From contig JAEDIW010000001.1 in NCBI GenBank assembly GCA_016296655.1, positions 81,076 to 145,075 on the forward strand: a stretch of DNA of 64,000 nt, written 5' to 3'. The stretch is from Treponema sp. GTDB taxonomy: Bacteria; Spirochaetota; Spirochaetia; Treponematales; Treponemataceae. Below, piece after piece: positions 9,289-15,961 of the stretch. Numbering within the stretch: position 1 is the first letter of the stretch; every line of letters starts with the position of its first letter. The translations under genes were made by a program, and so were the position numbers. The notes below the pieces were generated by a model. The model made no database searches, was not told where the DNA came from, and saw only the letters and a program-made list of their open reading frames with translations.

Positions 9289-9390
9289 AAATTTAAAATT
9301 TCCTGTTGTAAAAATCAGATGTCTCTCAATCTGCTTATAAACAAATTTTATTATAATACCAGCATTTATTCAACTGCCGCTAAAAAAAAA

Positions 9391-9735
9391 CTACCACAAA
9401 AACACCAGTTCCGAAACCGCAGTCACAAGGCATACAATATTGATTTTTCTTCCTAAAAGCCGTTTCTTTCTGTCCTGTTCAATTTCTTTTTTTGAACTGC
9501 ATTTTACAATGCCCGCTATGGAAATTGGAATTACAGGAAGAAAAATAAGATCCACTGCTAACTTAAACAAAATCAGAATAAATGCAACAAATGCAGTTCC
9601 AATGGCATGTTCACCTGATGTGTAAGACAGGTTTCTGTGCATTGCAATTGCAACAATAACATTTACTTCTGTCTGAATGGAAAGAAGTATAATATTTGCA
9701 ATTCCAAGTTTATAACCTGTGGAAGTTTTTACCAA
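9391..9735 (-). CDS. Small membrane protein, unknown
   Basis: A 114-residue protein with about three hydrophobic segments (near 10-30, 45-75 and 95-112). It appears to start at a TTG (9735) overlapping the stop of the preceding gene by seven bases, with GGA seven bases upstream, which suggests translational coupling. No ATG lies in the first 31 codons. No family was recognised. A basic, charged stretch (KKEIEQDRKKR) separates the last two membrane segments. Confidence 0.5.
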   Translation of the reverse strand: MVKTSTGYKLGIANIILLSIQTEVNVIVAIAMHRNLSYTSGEHAIGTAFVAFILILFKLAVDLIFLPVIPISIAGIVKCSSKKEIEQDRKKRLLGRKINIVCLVTAVSELVFLW

Positions 9736-10514
9736 TCTTTTCCTATACCAAAATGGTTCAATTCATACTTTACCATTTTTTGAATGCTTTCACATTTTGA
9801 TTTACTTCCGAAGTTTTGTATAAAGACTGGTTGCCCATTGTAGATTGCATAGTCTCCAATTGGTGCAGAATCAAAATCAAGTCTTGATACAACTTTTGCG
9901 TATGAAGTTGGGTCAAACTTTTCTCCCTTCGCTTTTCGAATTACAAAGAATGTTTCATTATTAAGACTGTCTTTCAATTTTTGAATAGGAGGAAACTTTG
10001 ATTTAATTTTCCTATTCTTCCAGTAAGTATCATAAAGTTTTGATTTGTTTGTACTGTCTGCTAAAATTGCAGAAATAATCCTTAGTTTTCCATCATCATC
10101 AAGGTCAGCATTTGTTACGACAAGAGTTTTAGCTTGACCTGGGGCTAACCCAATAGTATTTACTCGCTTTCCATTATCTTGGTCTTCATGTCCAGTATCT
10201 GGTAAAGTTATGGAATAAGGGTCGTCGAATACATGAATTGCATAATAGAAACTAAAACCACCTTTTCCTTCTCTTGTATCATTTACAGTTTCATTGCTTT
10301 TTGAACGTTGCCAAGTGAAATTTTTATACTCAACAAAAATATTTGGGTCACCAGCTTCTGATTCATACCACCTATCAAGTTCTTCATCTTCTGTTAAATT
10401 TACTTTTTCTATCTTTTCATTTCGACTATTACTTATTTCTTGTTTACTAGATACTGTATTCGTGTCTGTCTGATTTGAGGATTTATAAATGTTTTCAAAG
10501 TCTTTGCTGTCCAT
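9729..10514 (-). CDS. Hypothetical soluble protein
   Basis: A 261-residue acidic protein without signal peptide or membrane segment. The N-terminal 60 residues are low in complexity and rich in Asn, Ser, Glu and Lys; the remainder looks globular. The ATG at 10514 has the strong ribosome site GGAGGGGG; a TTG five codons earlier falls in that site and is rejected. No family was recognised. It is followed, with overlap, by a small membrane protein gene, and the two may work together. Confidence 0.6.
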   Translation of the reverse strand: MDSKDFENIYKSSNQTDTNTVSSKQEISNSRNEKIEKVNLTEDEELDRWYESEAGDPNIFVEYKNFTWQRSKSNETVNDTREGKGGFSFYYAIHVFDDPYSITLPDTGHEDQDNGKRVNTIGLAPGQAKTLVVTNADLDDDGKLRIISAILADSTNKSKLYDTYWKNRKIKSKFPPIQKLKDSLNNETFFVIRKAKGEKFDPTSYAKVVSRLDFDSAPIGDYAIYNGQPVFIQNFGSKSKCESIQKMVKYELNHFGIGKDW

Positions 10515-10609
10515 AATTTCCCCCTCCAATTTTAAATATTAAAATACAAGTAGCTATAAATCAGCACCTTCTGCATTTTATAACATAGTGCAAACTTTCT
10601 AAAAGTCAG

Positions 10610-10828
10610 CTAAAAAACAACACTTTTTACGGACATAGCCAAAATAAATACAATAAGTGGCAGCAGATAACAAACTGACTTTACCAAATAGATAAAAAGT
10701 TCAGATGAAGTAAGCCACCCACCTGTTAATCGACGTATAAACTTATAGATTGAGTATGAAAAATCAGCAGCTGCCAGAATAATGTAAAAATCTGAAATAT
10801 TAATCTTTTTCTTTTGAGTGTTCTGCAT
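10610..10828 (-). CDS. Small two-segment membrane protein, unknown
   Basis: A 72-residue protein with two hydrophobic segments (about 12-30 and 43-66) joined by a basic loop. AAGGG lies seven bases before the ATG. It sits upstream of the hypothetical gene at 9729-10514 on the same strand. No family was recognised, and the small size keeps confidence moderate. Confidence 0.45.
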   Translation of the reverse strand: MQNTQKKKINISDFYIILAAADFSYSIYKFIRRLTGGWLTSSELFIYLVKSVCYLLPLIVFILAMSVKSVVF

Positions 10829-10951
10829 TTAGAACCCTTTTTCAGTTATATTGGTTCAAACTGTGTTACTATTATGGTTTAAAACAACTCATCTGGCATT
10901 ATTTTTTTTAGTCATTTCCGTCCGGGCTTCCAATAAGGTAAAAGCACAGAT

Positions 10952-12139
10952 TCATTTTAAATTCATTCTGGAATCCAGGTCCCTTTTAACTTCAATCTGC
11001 ACAAAAGTTATGCCCTGATTTTCATTTTTCTGCAGATTACATAATTCATAATCAATTTTTCTGGAAATTATCTTATCCATAGTTTTGTACAAATATTTTT
11101 CCGTATCAGTAGAATCGCTTGAAACAGTTGCAGTTGAATTTATTTGAATATTAGTTCCAATGTATGCAGAAATTTGAGAAAGCGCTGTAAGTTCAGCTAT
11201 TTTTTGCGTCGCATTGCCATCAATACCGCCTTTTTTATACGCACAGGCTTTATAGTAACCTTCAGTAATTTCAAGTTCTTCGGTATACCATTCAGGATAA
11301 TCTATTTTATCGGAAGACAAACTGACGGCAGTTTTCTTTTTCCCGGCAGAAATATAGATTTCAGGATCACTTTGCTGACTAATTTCATTTGAGGCTTTAG
11401 CTGCAGAATAAAAAACAGGCTCCCCAGAACCAAAATCCCCGGAGCCAGTATTTGTTGTAAGCACTTTCAAAGAAATATTTCCGTTAGGATTCAATTGTCC
11501 GGAATTCAAAGTCTTTGAAGTAATGATTGAATTACTGATATTTTCAAAAATGCTTCTTACAGTATATTCCATTGAATAAGAAAAACTTCCGTCCGCCTGA
11601 ATTATGCACGGCCAGCCTCGAAAATCATCATCTTTTTCATCTTCATATTTCCATGAATAAAGACCGTTTTTTACAGTCACAATCTGCTTTCGGTTTGTTC
11701 CTGAATCTGTTGTATGATATTCCCCGTTAAAAGCTTTAGAAGCCAGCTCTTTTTTACTATATCCTGTCAATTTTCCAGAACAAATTATATGAATTGTCTG
11801 ATTGTTTTCTTCATAAAAACCATAATACGAAAAATTGCCTTTTTTATAAGCCCCCTTTATAGTTGTGTTTTCCGGACTGGAAATAGTTCCGTCATTTTTA
11901 ATGGAAAGCAAAAGTGAATTTTCAGGATCTATAAAGGTTCCGTTTGTAATTTTTACAGCATTTCCAGAAGAAGTTTTTACAATATCCTGAATTGCCTTTA
12001 CCCCATAAACAGAATAATGATTTTCCAGATCAATGCTTTTTAAAATCCGCTGATTGTCAAACTGATAAATTCCGTCTCGAATCTGAGCAAATAAATTTAC
12101 ATTCAAAACTGCAACCAAAATAAAAAAAACACGCTTCAT
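10952..12139 (-). CDS. Secreted protein with LPP20-like C-terminal domain
   Basis: A 395-residue protein from the ATG at 12139, giving a signal peptide (MKRVFFILVAVLNVNLFA). The N-terminal half contains MORN-like or repeat-like short strands. The region from about residue 290 (EGYYKACAYKKGG...AELTALSQISAYIG) resembles LPP20/FlgT-like surface lipoprotein domains, here without a lipobox Cys. There is no clear ribosome site; a perfect TATAAT ends nine bases before the ATG, so the mRNA may be nearly leaderless. Function is unknown. Confidence 0.6.
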   Translation of the reverse strand: MKRVFFILVAVLNVNLFAQIRDGIYQFDNQRILKSIDLENHYSVYGVKAIQDIVKTSSGNAVKITNGTFIDPENSLLLSIKNDGTISSPENTTIKGAYKKGNFSYYGFYEENNQTIHIICSGKLTGYSKKELASKAFNGEYHTTDSGTNRKQIVTVKNGLYSWKYEDEKDDDFRGWPCIIQADGSFSYSMEYTVRSIFENISNSIITSKTLNSGQLNPNGNISLKVLTTNTGSGDFGSGEPVFYSAAKASNEISQQSDPEIYISAGKKKTAVSLSSDKIDYPEWYTEELEITEGYYKACAYKKGGIDGNATQKIAELTALSQISAYIGTNIQINSTATVSSDSTDTEKYLYKTMDKIISRKIDYELCNLQKNENQGITFVQIEVKRDLDSRMNLK

Positions 12140-12174
12140 ATTCGTAATATTATACATTATAAATAAAAATTTGG

Positions 12175-12310
12175 GGGCATTTTTTTGCTGGTTCGGCAGG
12201 CTCACCAGCAAAAAAACCGGGCTGCTCCAAGTTCCGCTATTCGCTCCATTCCTACGCTACGCTTCGGAACGGCTTCGCCGCTTTCCGTATCCCTTGCCCG
12301 TTATCGTCAT
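12175..12310. repeat. GC-rich intergenic repeat (family 3)
   Basis: It contains CCGGGCTGCTCCAAGTTCC, then GCTATTCGCTCC and CGCTACGCTTCGG blocks. These match the order seen at 15680-15805 and, inverted, at 34904-35015 and 58785-58920. It marks the distal edge of the toxin-antitoxin island. Confidence 0.6.
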
Positions 12311-12362
12311 ATTATTTAGCTGTTAAGCAAGTGCCGGCAGGCAGTACTTTGCTTTGCAAAGT

Positions 12363-12380
12363 AAAACAAATCCGTTTGTT
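12363..12380. repeat. Palindromic island element, terminal fragment
   Basis: Only the outer arm (CAAATCCGTTTGTT) of the island element is present here, directly next to copy A. Confidence 0.6.
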
Positions 12381-12386
12381 TTTTTT

Positions 12387-12462
12387 AACAAACGGATTTG
12401 CTCAGAACTAACGTTCTTCGCTTTTTTGGTGAGTGCCGTTAGGCGCGAACAAATCCGTTTGT
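12387..12462 (-). repeat. Palindromic island element copy A (short form)
   Basis: A 76-bp imperfect palindrome. The outer arms AACAAACGGATTTG / CAAATCCGTTTGT are followed inwards by a second paired block CTAACG / CGTTAG. It is next to copy B in the same orientation. Confidence 0.85.
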
Positions 12463-12473
12463 CATTTTATTTA

Positions 12474-12615
12474 TCACACGGATGCGCAAGATGCGAGAGC
12501 GGCGTATTAAATAATTTCCTCTCATGCAAACGGCACGAAGTGACGTATTTGCTTGAGAACTAACATACTTCGCTGTTTCCGTGAGCATCGTTAGATGCGA
12601 ACAAATCCGTTTGTT
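12474..12615 (-). repeat. Palindromic island element copy B (long form)
   Basis: The long form: the left arm is interrupted by about 64 extra bases that include GCGGCGTATTAAATAATTTC. The right half keeps the GTTAGATGCG core and the CAAATCCGTTTGTT arm. It begins 14 bases after the stop codon of the RelE-like gene. Confidence 0.85.
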
Positions 12616-12628
12616 TACTTTAACCGTT

Positions 12629-12931
12629 TTAGGCATTCAGTCTTTCAGACGCTGTTGAATAAACTTCCATGTCTTCACGTTTTCCGATTGCTATAATATG
12701 AACTAAAAGTAAATCGTTAATGACAGAATATACAATCCTAATCTGTTTTTTGCAGGCATACATTTTTCTGTAGCCTGTTAAATCATAACCGTTTTTATTT
12801 CCAAGCTCTTCACCTAAAAATGGTGAGGTTTTAAGTTTATCAAGCTGTTTTTTTACAAGTTTTTTTATGCTTCCATCCAGTTCACAAAATTCTTTCAGTG
12901 CTGCAGGGTGAAATTCGATTTTGTATTCCAT
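12629..12931 (-). CDS. RelE/YafQ-type mRNA interferase toxin
   Basis: A 100-residue toxin of the RelE superfamily. It has the usual opening (YKIEFHPAALKEF), the middle DLTGYRKMYACKKQIRIVYSV strand pair and a C-terminal HIIAIGKRED segment. These enzymes cleave mRNA on the ribosome and are neutralised by the antitoxin encoded just upstream, whose stop codon abuts this start. The gene is followed after 14 bases by long-form island element B. Confidence 0.85.
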   Translation of the reverse strand: MEYKIEFHPAALKEFCELDGSIKKLVKKQLDKLKTSPFLGEELGNKNGYDLTGYRKMYACKKQIRIVYSVINDLLLVHIIAIGKREDMEVYSTASERLNA

Positions 12932-13216
12932 TTATAATCCTGCTGTTTTCATTGCATCTTCATAGGAAATATATTCGGACCTTGGTGTGTCTTTTCTTTC
13001 CTGAACAGTTTCATAAATAATTTTACGCTCGGCTTTTTCTGCAAGAGTTGCAAGCCGTTCGTATTCGTCAATGGGAATCATAACAGCCTGCATCTGATTG
13101 TTTTTGATAACTGCAATTTTTTCGTCATTTGATTTTGTCATTCTCTGCAAAAAAGAAGCAAAGTTTCGTACAAATTGAGAACTTGAAACAATTTCGTTAC
13201 GGGCAAATGTTACCAT
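12932..13216 (-). CDS. Phd/YefM-type antitoxin paired with RelE-like toxin
   Basis: A 94-residue antitoxin. The N-terminal part (SSSQFVRNFASFLQRM, then VIKNNQMQAVMIPIDEYERL) is the Phd/YefM DNA-binding fold; the charged tail should wrap the toxin. The ATG at 13216 is chosen because AGGAGG lies six bases upstream; an in-frame ATG at 13231 overlaps that site. Binding of the antitoxin to the inverted repeat in its own promoter is the expected mode of autoregulation. Confidence 0.82.
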   Translation of the reverse strand: MVTFARNEIVSSSQFVRNFASFLQRMTKSNDEKIAVIKNNQMQAVMIPIDEYERLATLAEKAERKIIYETVQERKDTPRSEYISYEDAMKTAGL

Positions 13217-13234
13217 AAAAACCTCCTGCATAAT

Positions 13235-13263
13235 ATTTTACATACTATTTTATGTAAAATCAA
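13235..13263 (-). promoter_or_regulatory. Promoter and operator of the relBE-like operon
   Basis: TTGATT (13263-13258) and TAAAAT (13240-13235) are spaced by 17 bases. A perfect inverted repeat ATTTTACATA / TATGTAAAAT (13235-13244 and 13251-13260, 6-base gap) covers the spacer and overlaps the -10 and part of the -35. This is the expected site for antitoxin or toxin-antitoxin repression. Confidence 0.7.
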
Positions 13264-13328
13264 TTAAAAATACAGTAAGCTGTTAAATTTAACTATCATT
13301 TTTTAAGTTTTTGTACATTTCAATTTTT

Positions 13329-13404
13329 TAACACACGTATTTGCTCAGAACTAACGTTCTTAGCTTTTTGGAGAGTGCCGTTTGGCGCGAACAAATCCGT
13401 TTGT
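13329..13404 (-). repeat. Palindromic island element copy C (short form)
   Basis: A 76-bp element upstream of the relBE-like operon. Its left end ACACACGTATTTG equals the two flanks of the extra segment of the long form joined at an ACG, so it looks like a long form that lost its insert. Confidence 0.8.
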
Positions 13405-13414
13405 CATTTTTTTT

Positions 13415-13455
13415 AACACACGGATTTGTTCAGAATTAACATTCTTCGCTGTCTT
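13415..13455 (-). repeat. Palindromic island element copy D (half element)
   Basis: Only the left half is present (AACACACGGATTTGTTCAG, then AATTAACATTCTTCGC). It overlaps the 3' end of the GxxExxY gene and supplies its last codons and stop. Confidence 0.75.
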
Positions 13456-13825
13456 TTAAGTTTGTTAGTCGTTCCCACTTAAGAGAACTTCCGCCAAAAT
13501 TTATCAATAATCCAACTTTATTTTTTGTTGCCTTCAGATAATTAATTACCTGCCCTTTATGTGCATTCATTAAACTGGAAACACATTTCAATTCGACGAT
13601 TATTTTGTTATAGCATACAAAATCCGCATAATATTCTTTCTCCAATATATGTCCTTTGTATACGATGTTAAGTTTTTTCTCTCGTTCAAATGGAATGTCC
13701 AATAATCTAAATTCTATAGCCAGTGCTTCTTGATAAACAGGTTCAAGAAATCCATTTCCCAGTTCATTGAACACATTCATACACGCTTTCAAAATTTTCC
13801 CAGTTTCTTCTTCGTATAAAATCAT
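13436..13825 (-). CDS. GxxExxY family protein
   Basis: A 129-residue protein of the GxxExxY family, named after the motif seen here as GNGFLEPVYQEAL near residues 22-34. A PD-(D/E)xK-like core (YADFVCYNKIIVELKC, residues about 68-83) suggests a nuclease-like fold; biological role unknown. The ATG at 13825 follows GGAGAGG; codons further upstream belong to repeat copy E. The stop codon and last residues (DSEEC) come from half-element D, so the native C-terminus may have been replaced. Its place between TA operons suggests a cassette-like accessory gene. Confidence 0.85.
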   Translation of the reverse strand: MILYEEETGKILKACMNVFNELGNGFLEPVYQEALAIEFRLLDIPFEREKKLNIVYKGHILEKEYYADFVCYNKIIVELKCVSSLMNAHKGQVINYLKATKNKVGLLINFGGSSLKWERLTNLKDSEEC

Positions 13826-13847
13826 TTTTCCTCTCCAATTTTTATTT

Positions 13848-13986
13848 AACACACGGATGCGCCAGATGCGAGAGCGGCGTATTAAATAATTTCCTCTCAT
13901 GCAAACGGCACGAAGTGACGTATTTGCTCAGAACTAACGTTCTTCGCCTTTAGTGAGTGCCGTTAGGCGCGAACAAATCCGTTTGT
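13848..13986 (-). repeat. Palindromic island element copy E (long form)
   Basis: A 139-bp long form, nearly identical to the extra segment of copy B. On the minus strand it ends GTTAAAT, followed by AAAAATTGG, the same junction as copy F. It lies between the restriction-modification fragment and the GxxExxY gene. Confidence 0.85.
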
Positions 13987-13988
13987 CT

Positions 13989-14136
13989 TTATTTTCCCTT
14001 TGTCAGCCTTTCGTAGATTTTAAACAGCTCTGCAACTATTTCGCTTTCGGTCATTTTTGGGGTGAAGCCGTAGGCTTGCATGACGGCGCAATCATTTTCC
14101 TGGTGGGCTTTGCGGAACTCTGGGGCATTACGGTTA
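13989..14136 (-). pseudogene. Truncated duplicate of the 3' end of the MmeI-like gene
   Basis: About 148 bases match the last 49 codons of the gene at 15962-18862 with roughly ten differences (over 90% identity by eye). One G is missing from the run CTCTGGGG, so the frame is broken. Both this fragment and the intact gene's 3' end directly follow a long-form island element (E and G), so the duplicated unit is element plus gene end. Confidence 0.85.
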
Positions 14137-14141
14137 TTTTT

Positions 14142-14516
14142 TTACATCGCTGGAACAATCAATTTTAAGTTTAATTCTTCTATCTGATAAAATCCTTTGT
14201 CAGCTGTAATAAGTGGCAGATTATTCACAATTGCAGAAGCTGCAACTATTGCATCAGGAAGTTTTGTTTTATATTTTTTTCGAATTTCTATCGTTTTTTC
14301 TTTTATTTCATCTGTAAGAGGAATTTCTTTACAATTAAGCAAAAACAATCTTATGTTATTTTCTTCTTCAGATGTTATTCCATGGAAAGACAAGAGTTCC
14401 AATTCTGAAATAACAGAAAAAGCCAATTCATTCTGTAAAAATGGGGTCATACATGAATCACCATTAAGAATATAGATTAATGCATTTGTATCAGCCAGAA
14501 AGTCAATTCCATTCAT
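14142..14516 (-). CDS. VapC-like PIN-domain toxin
   Basis: A 124-residue PIN-domain ribonuclease. The acidic residues expected at the active site are visible: D9 in FLADTNALIY, E38 in VISELELLSF, D88 in KLPDAIVAASA, and D106 in LITADKGF. VapC toxins cleave tRNA or rRNA and are held by the cognate antitoxin. The start overlaps the end of the antitoxin gene by 14 bases, which implies coupling. The coding sequence ends next to the truncated restriction-modification fragment. Confidence 0.88.
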   Translation of the reverse strand: MNGIDFLADTNALIYILNGDSCMTPFLQNELAFSVISELELLSFHGITSEEENNIRLFLLNCKEIPLTDEIKEKTIEIRKKYKTKLPDAIVAASAIVNNLPLITADKGFYQIEELNLKLIVPAM

Positions 14517-14712
14517 TTCTCATTTCCTTTTGAATTGAAAGACCATCTTTGTTAAAACTTACGGATCCAAAATATTTAGATAGATTTGTTTTATTTTCAG
14601 TTTTAAATTTCTGATTATATCGATACAAAACAAATTGAATATAGTTTTCAATATCAGCGAGGCATTCCTGAGGAACGTTTTTTATTTGTTCAATCATTGT
14701 ATCATAAGACAT
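14503..14712 (-). CDS. DUF2281-like antitoxin of the VapC-type toxin
   Basis: A 69-residue small acidic protein opening MSYDTMIEQIKNVP. The N-terminal 30 residues parallel those of the antitoxin at 15247-15474 (MSYETVIEQVKATP), although the partner toxins belong to different families. This opening is typical of DUF2281-type antitoxins. GGAGG lies nine bases before the ATG. The upstream region is nearly identical in the two operons. Confidence 0.75.
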   Translation of the reverse strand: MSYDTMIEQIKNVPQECLADIENYIQFVLYRYNQKFKTENKTNLSKYFGSVSFNKDGLSIQKEMRNEWN

Positions 14713-14811
14713 TTTCCATTACCTCCATATTTATAAATATAGCATATTTTAATAAATCCGCACTCATTTATGCTTGTTTTGTTGGTTTTTTGTACATTCC
14801 AATTTTTATTT
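14713..14811 (-). promoter_or_regulatory. Duplicated TA promoter region, copy 1
   Basis: About 99 bases upstream of the VapC-type operon match 15475-15572 with one substitution and one single-base indel. It includes the ribosome site GGAGG and the 14-base perfect palindrome ATATTTATAAATAT (14727-14740), a plausible operator. It abuts island element F. Confidence 0.75.
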
Positions 14812-14887
14812 AACAAACGGATTTGCTCAGAACTAACGTTCTTCGCCTTTTAGTGAGCATCGTTAGATGCGAACAAATCCGTTTGTT
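14812..14887 (-). repeat. Palindromic island element copy F (short form)
   Basis: A 76-bp element with perfect AACAAACGGATTTG / CAAATCCGTTTGTT arms and the GTTAGATGCG variant core. It lies 37 bases after the MazF stop and immediately before the promoter of the VapC-type operon. Confidence 0.88.
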
Positions 14888-14924
14888 ATTTTTACTTTCA
14901 GGGACTTTTTGGAGTTCGAGGGCA

Positions 14925-15260
14925 TTAATGTATAATTTCTATAACAGCGTTGTAAATTTCATCTACAACAGAAGATGGCAATGATGAAATCTTTTCGATA
15001 AAGCATGTTTTGTCCAAGGCTGTTACAAGAGGAATTATTGCAACAGAGTTTTTGGAAAGTCCGCTATCTTCTGCTGTTACATAAACATTTGGCTTATAAT
15101 CGGCAAGATTAAGGTTACTTGTAAAGGGGACAACGACAACTGTATTCAATGCCGTAGCGTTGTATTCATCAGATTGTAAAACAACTGCAGGACGGCGAAA
15201 ACCAGCAGCACTGCCAACAGGAACACCAAAATCCACCCAATATAAATCACCACGTGTCAT
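14925..15260 (-). CDS. MazF/PemK-type endoribonuclease toxin
   Basis: A 111-residue toxin of the MazF/PemK family. It shows the family opening MTRGDLYWVDFG, the RRPAVVLQSDEYN strand with the conserved Arg, VVVPFTSN, and the SVAIIPLVTALDK block. Such enzymes cut mRNA at short sequence motifs. The start overlaps the antitoxin gene by 14 bases, exactly as in the VapC-type operon next door. Island element F follows the stop codon. Confidence 0.9.
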   Translation of the reverse strand: MTRGDLYWVDFGVPVGSAAGFRRPAVVLQSDEYNATALNTVVVVPFTSNLNLADYKPNVYVTAEDSGLSKNSVAIIPLVTALDKTCFIEKISSLPSSVVDEIYNAVIEIIH

Positions 15261-15474
15261 TTTTTATCTGCTCCCAAATTGTTTCTCGCGCTGAATTCGT
15301 TACGGCACTTGCTGCAGTACCAGCCAACAGATTATATGTTTCATCGGGTATTTTTTTCTGTTTAGATTGATTTTGAGTTGAACGATACTGCAAAAAATTC
15401 AAGAACACAGAAACTTCGTCCAAAAGTTCAACTGGAGTTGCTTTTACCTGTTCAATTACAGTTTCATAAGACAT
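15247..15474 (-). CDS. Antitoxin of the MazF-type toxin
   Basis: A 75-residue protein opening MSYETVIEQVKATPVELLDEV, with a helical N-terminal half followed by a charged, probably disordered tail (ARETIWEQIKNDTW) that would contact MazF. The N-terminal half resembles the antitoxin paired with the PIN toxin at 14503-14712, not a MazE AbrB fold. GGAGG lies nine bases before the ATG. Promoter and ribosome site are nearly identical to those of the VapC-type operon. Confidence 0.75.
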   Translation of the reverse strand: MSYETVIEQVKATPVELLDEVSVFLNFLQYRSTQNQSKQKKIPDETYNLLAGTAASAVTNSARETIWEQIKNDTW

Positions 15475-15572
15475 TTTCCATTACCTCCATATTTATAAAT
15501 ATAGCATATTTTAATAAATCCGCACTTATTTATGCTTGTTTTGTTGGTTTTTTGTACATTCAATTTTTATTT
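15475..15572 (-). promoter_or_regulatory. Duplicated TA promoter region, copy 2
   Basis: Nearly identical to 14713-14811, including the palindrome ATATTTATAAATAT at 15489-15502. Its distal end no longer adjoins the island element; composite family-2 repeat sequence begins there instead. Confidence 0.75.
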
Positions 15573-15600
15573 AGGACAAATGTCGAGTTTTAAATTTTTA

Positions 15601-15678
15601 TTGAGGGGGTAGTACACCCCCCCCTCAAAACGGCGAAGTCAAGGCTTTAAGCGTTAGCGTGCCTTGACTCGACGTATT
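15601..15678. repeat. Composite two-hairpin repeat (family 2)
   Basis: Hairpin TTGAGGGGGTAGTAC...CCCCCTCAA at 15601-15628 is followed by the GTCAAGGC / GCCTTGAC palindrome with GCGTTAGCG in its loop (15631-15678). The same two-part layout recurs near 24.1 kb and 37.5 kb. Confidence 0.8.
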
Positions 15679-15679
15679 C

Positions 15680-15805
15680 TTTGGGTGGCTTTTTGCTTCG
15701 CAAAAAACAGGCTATCCGGGGTTCCGCTATCGCTCCAGCCGCTTCCCTCGCTTCGCTCAGTCCAGTGGCCACCTTTGGTGCCCCTACTATCCTTGCCACG
15801 AGAGA
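15680..15805. repeat. GC-rich intergenic repeat (family 3)
   Basis: Begins with the hairpin TTTTTGCTTCGCAAAAA, continues CAGGCTATCCGGGGTTCCG and CTATCGCTCC, and ends in ACTATCCTTGCC. The inverted copy at 34904-35015 carries the same blocks in the same order. Confidence 0.7.
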
Positions 15806-15828
15806 AACTCGAAATTGAACCTATTTAA

Positions 15829-15959
15829 AACACGGATGCGCAAGATGCAAGAGCGGCGTATTAAATAATTTTCTCTCATGCAAACGGCGCGAAGTGACGT
15901 ATTTGCTCAGAACTAACGTTTTTCGGTGAGCATCGTTAGATGCGAACAAATCCGTTTGC
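15829..15959 (-). repeat. Palindromic island element copy G (long form)
   Basis: A long form of about 131 bp placed two bases beyond the stop codon of the MmeI-like gene. The loop after GTTTTTCG is shortened compared with other copies. Confidence 0.85.
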
Positions 15960-15961
15960 TT

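Noticed and set aside
12439..12636. Minus-strand open frame of 65 codons across elements A and B
   Set aside because: It consists of repeat sequence, lacks a ribosome site, and overlaps two copies of the palindromic element; similar frames appear in other copies simply because the repeats are alike.
13953..14168. Plus-strand open frames over the restriction-modification fragment (also 15926-16141)
   Set aside because: They are antisense shadows of the duplicated 3' end of the MmeI-like gene and are similar only because that segment is duplicated.
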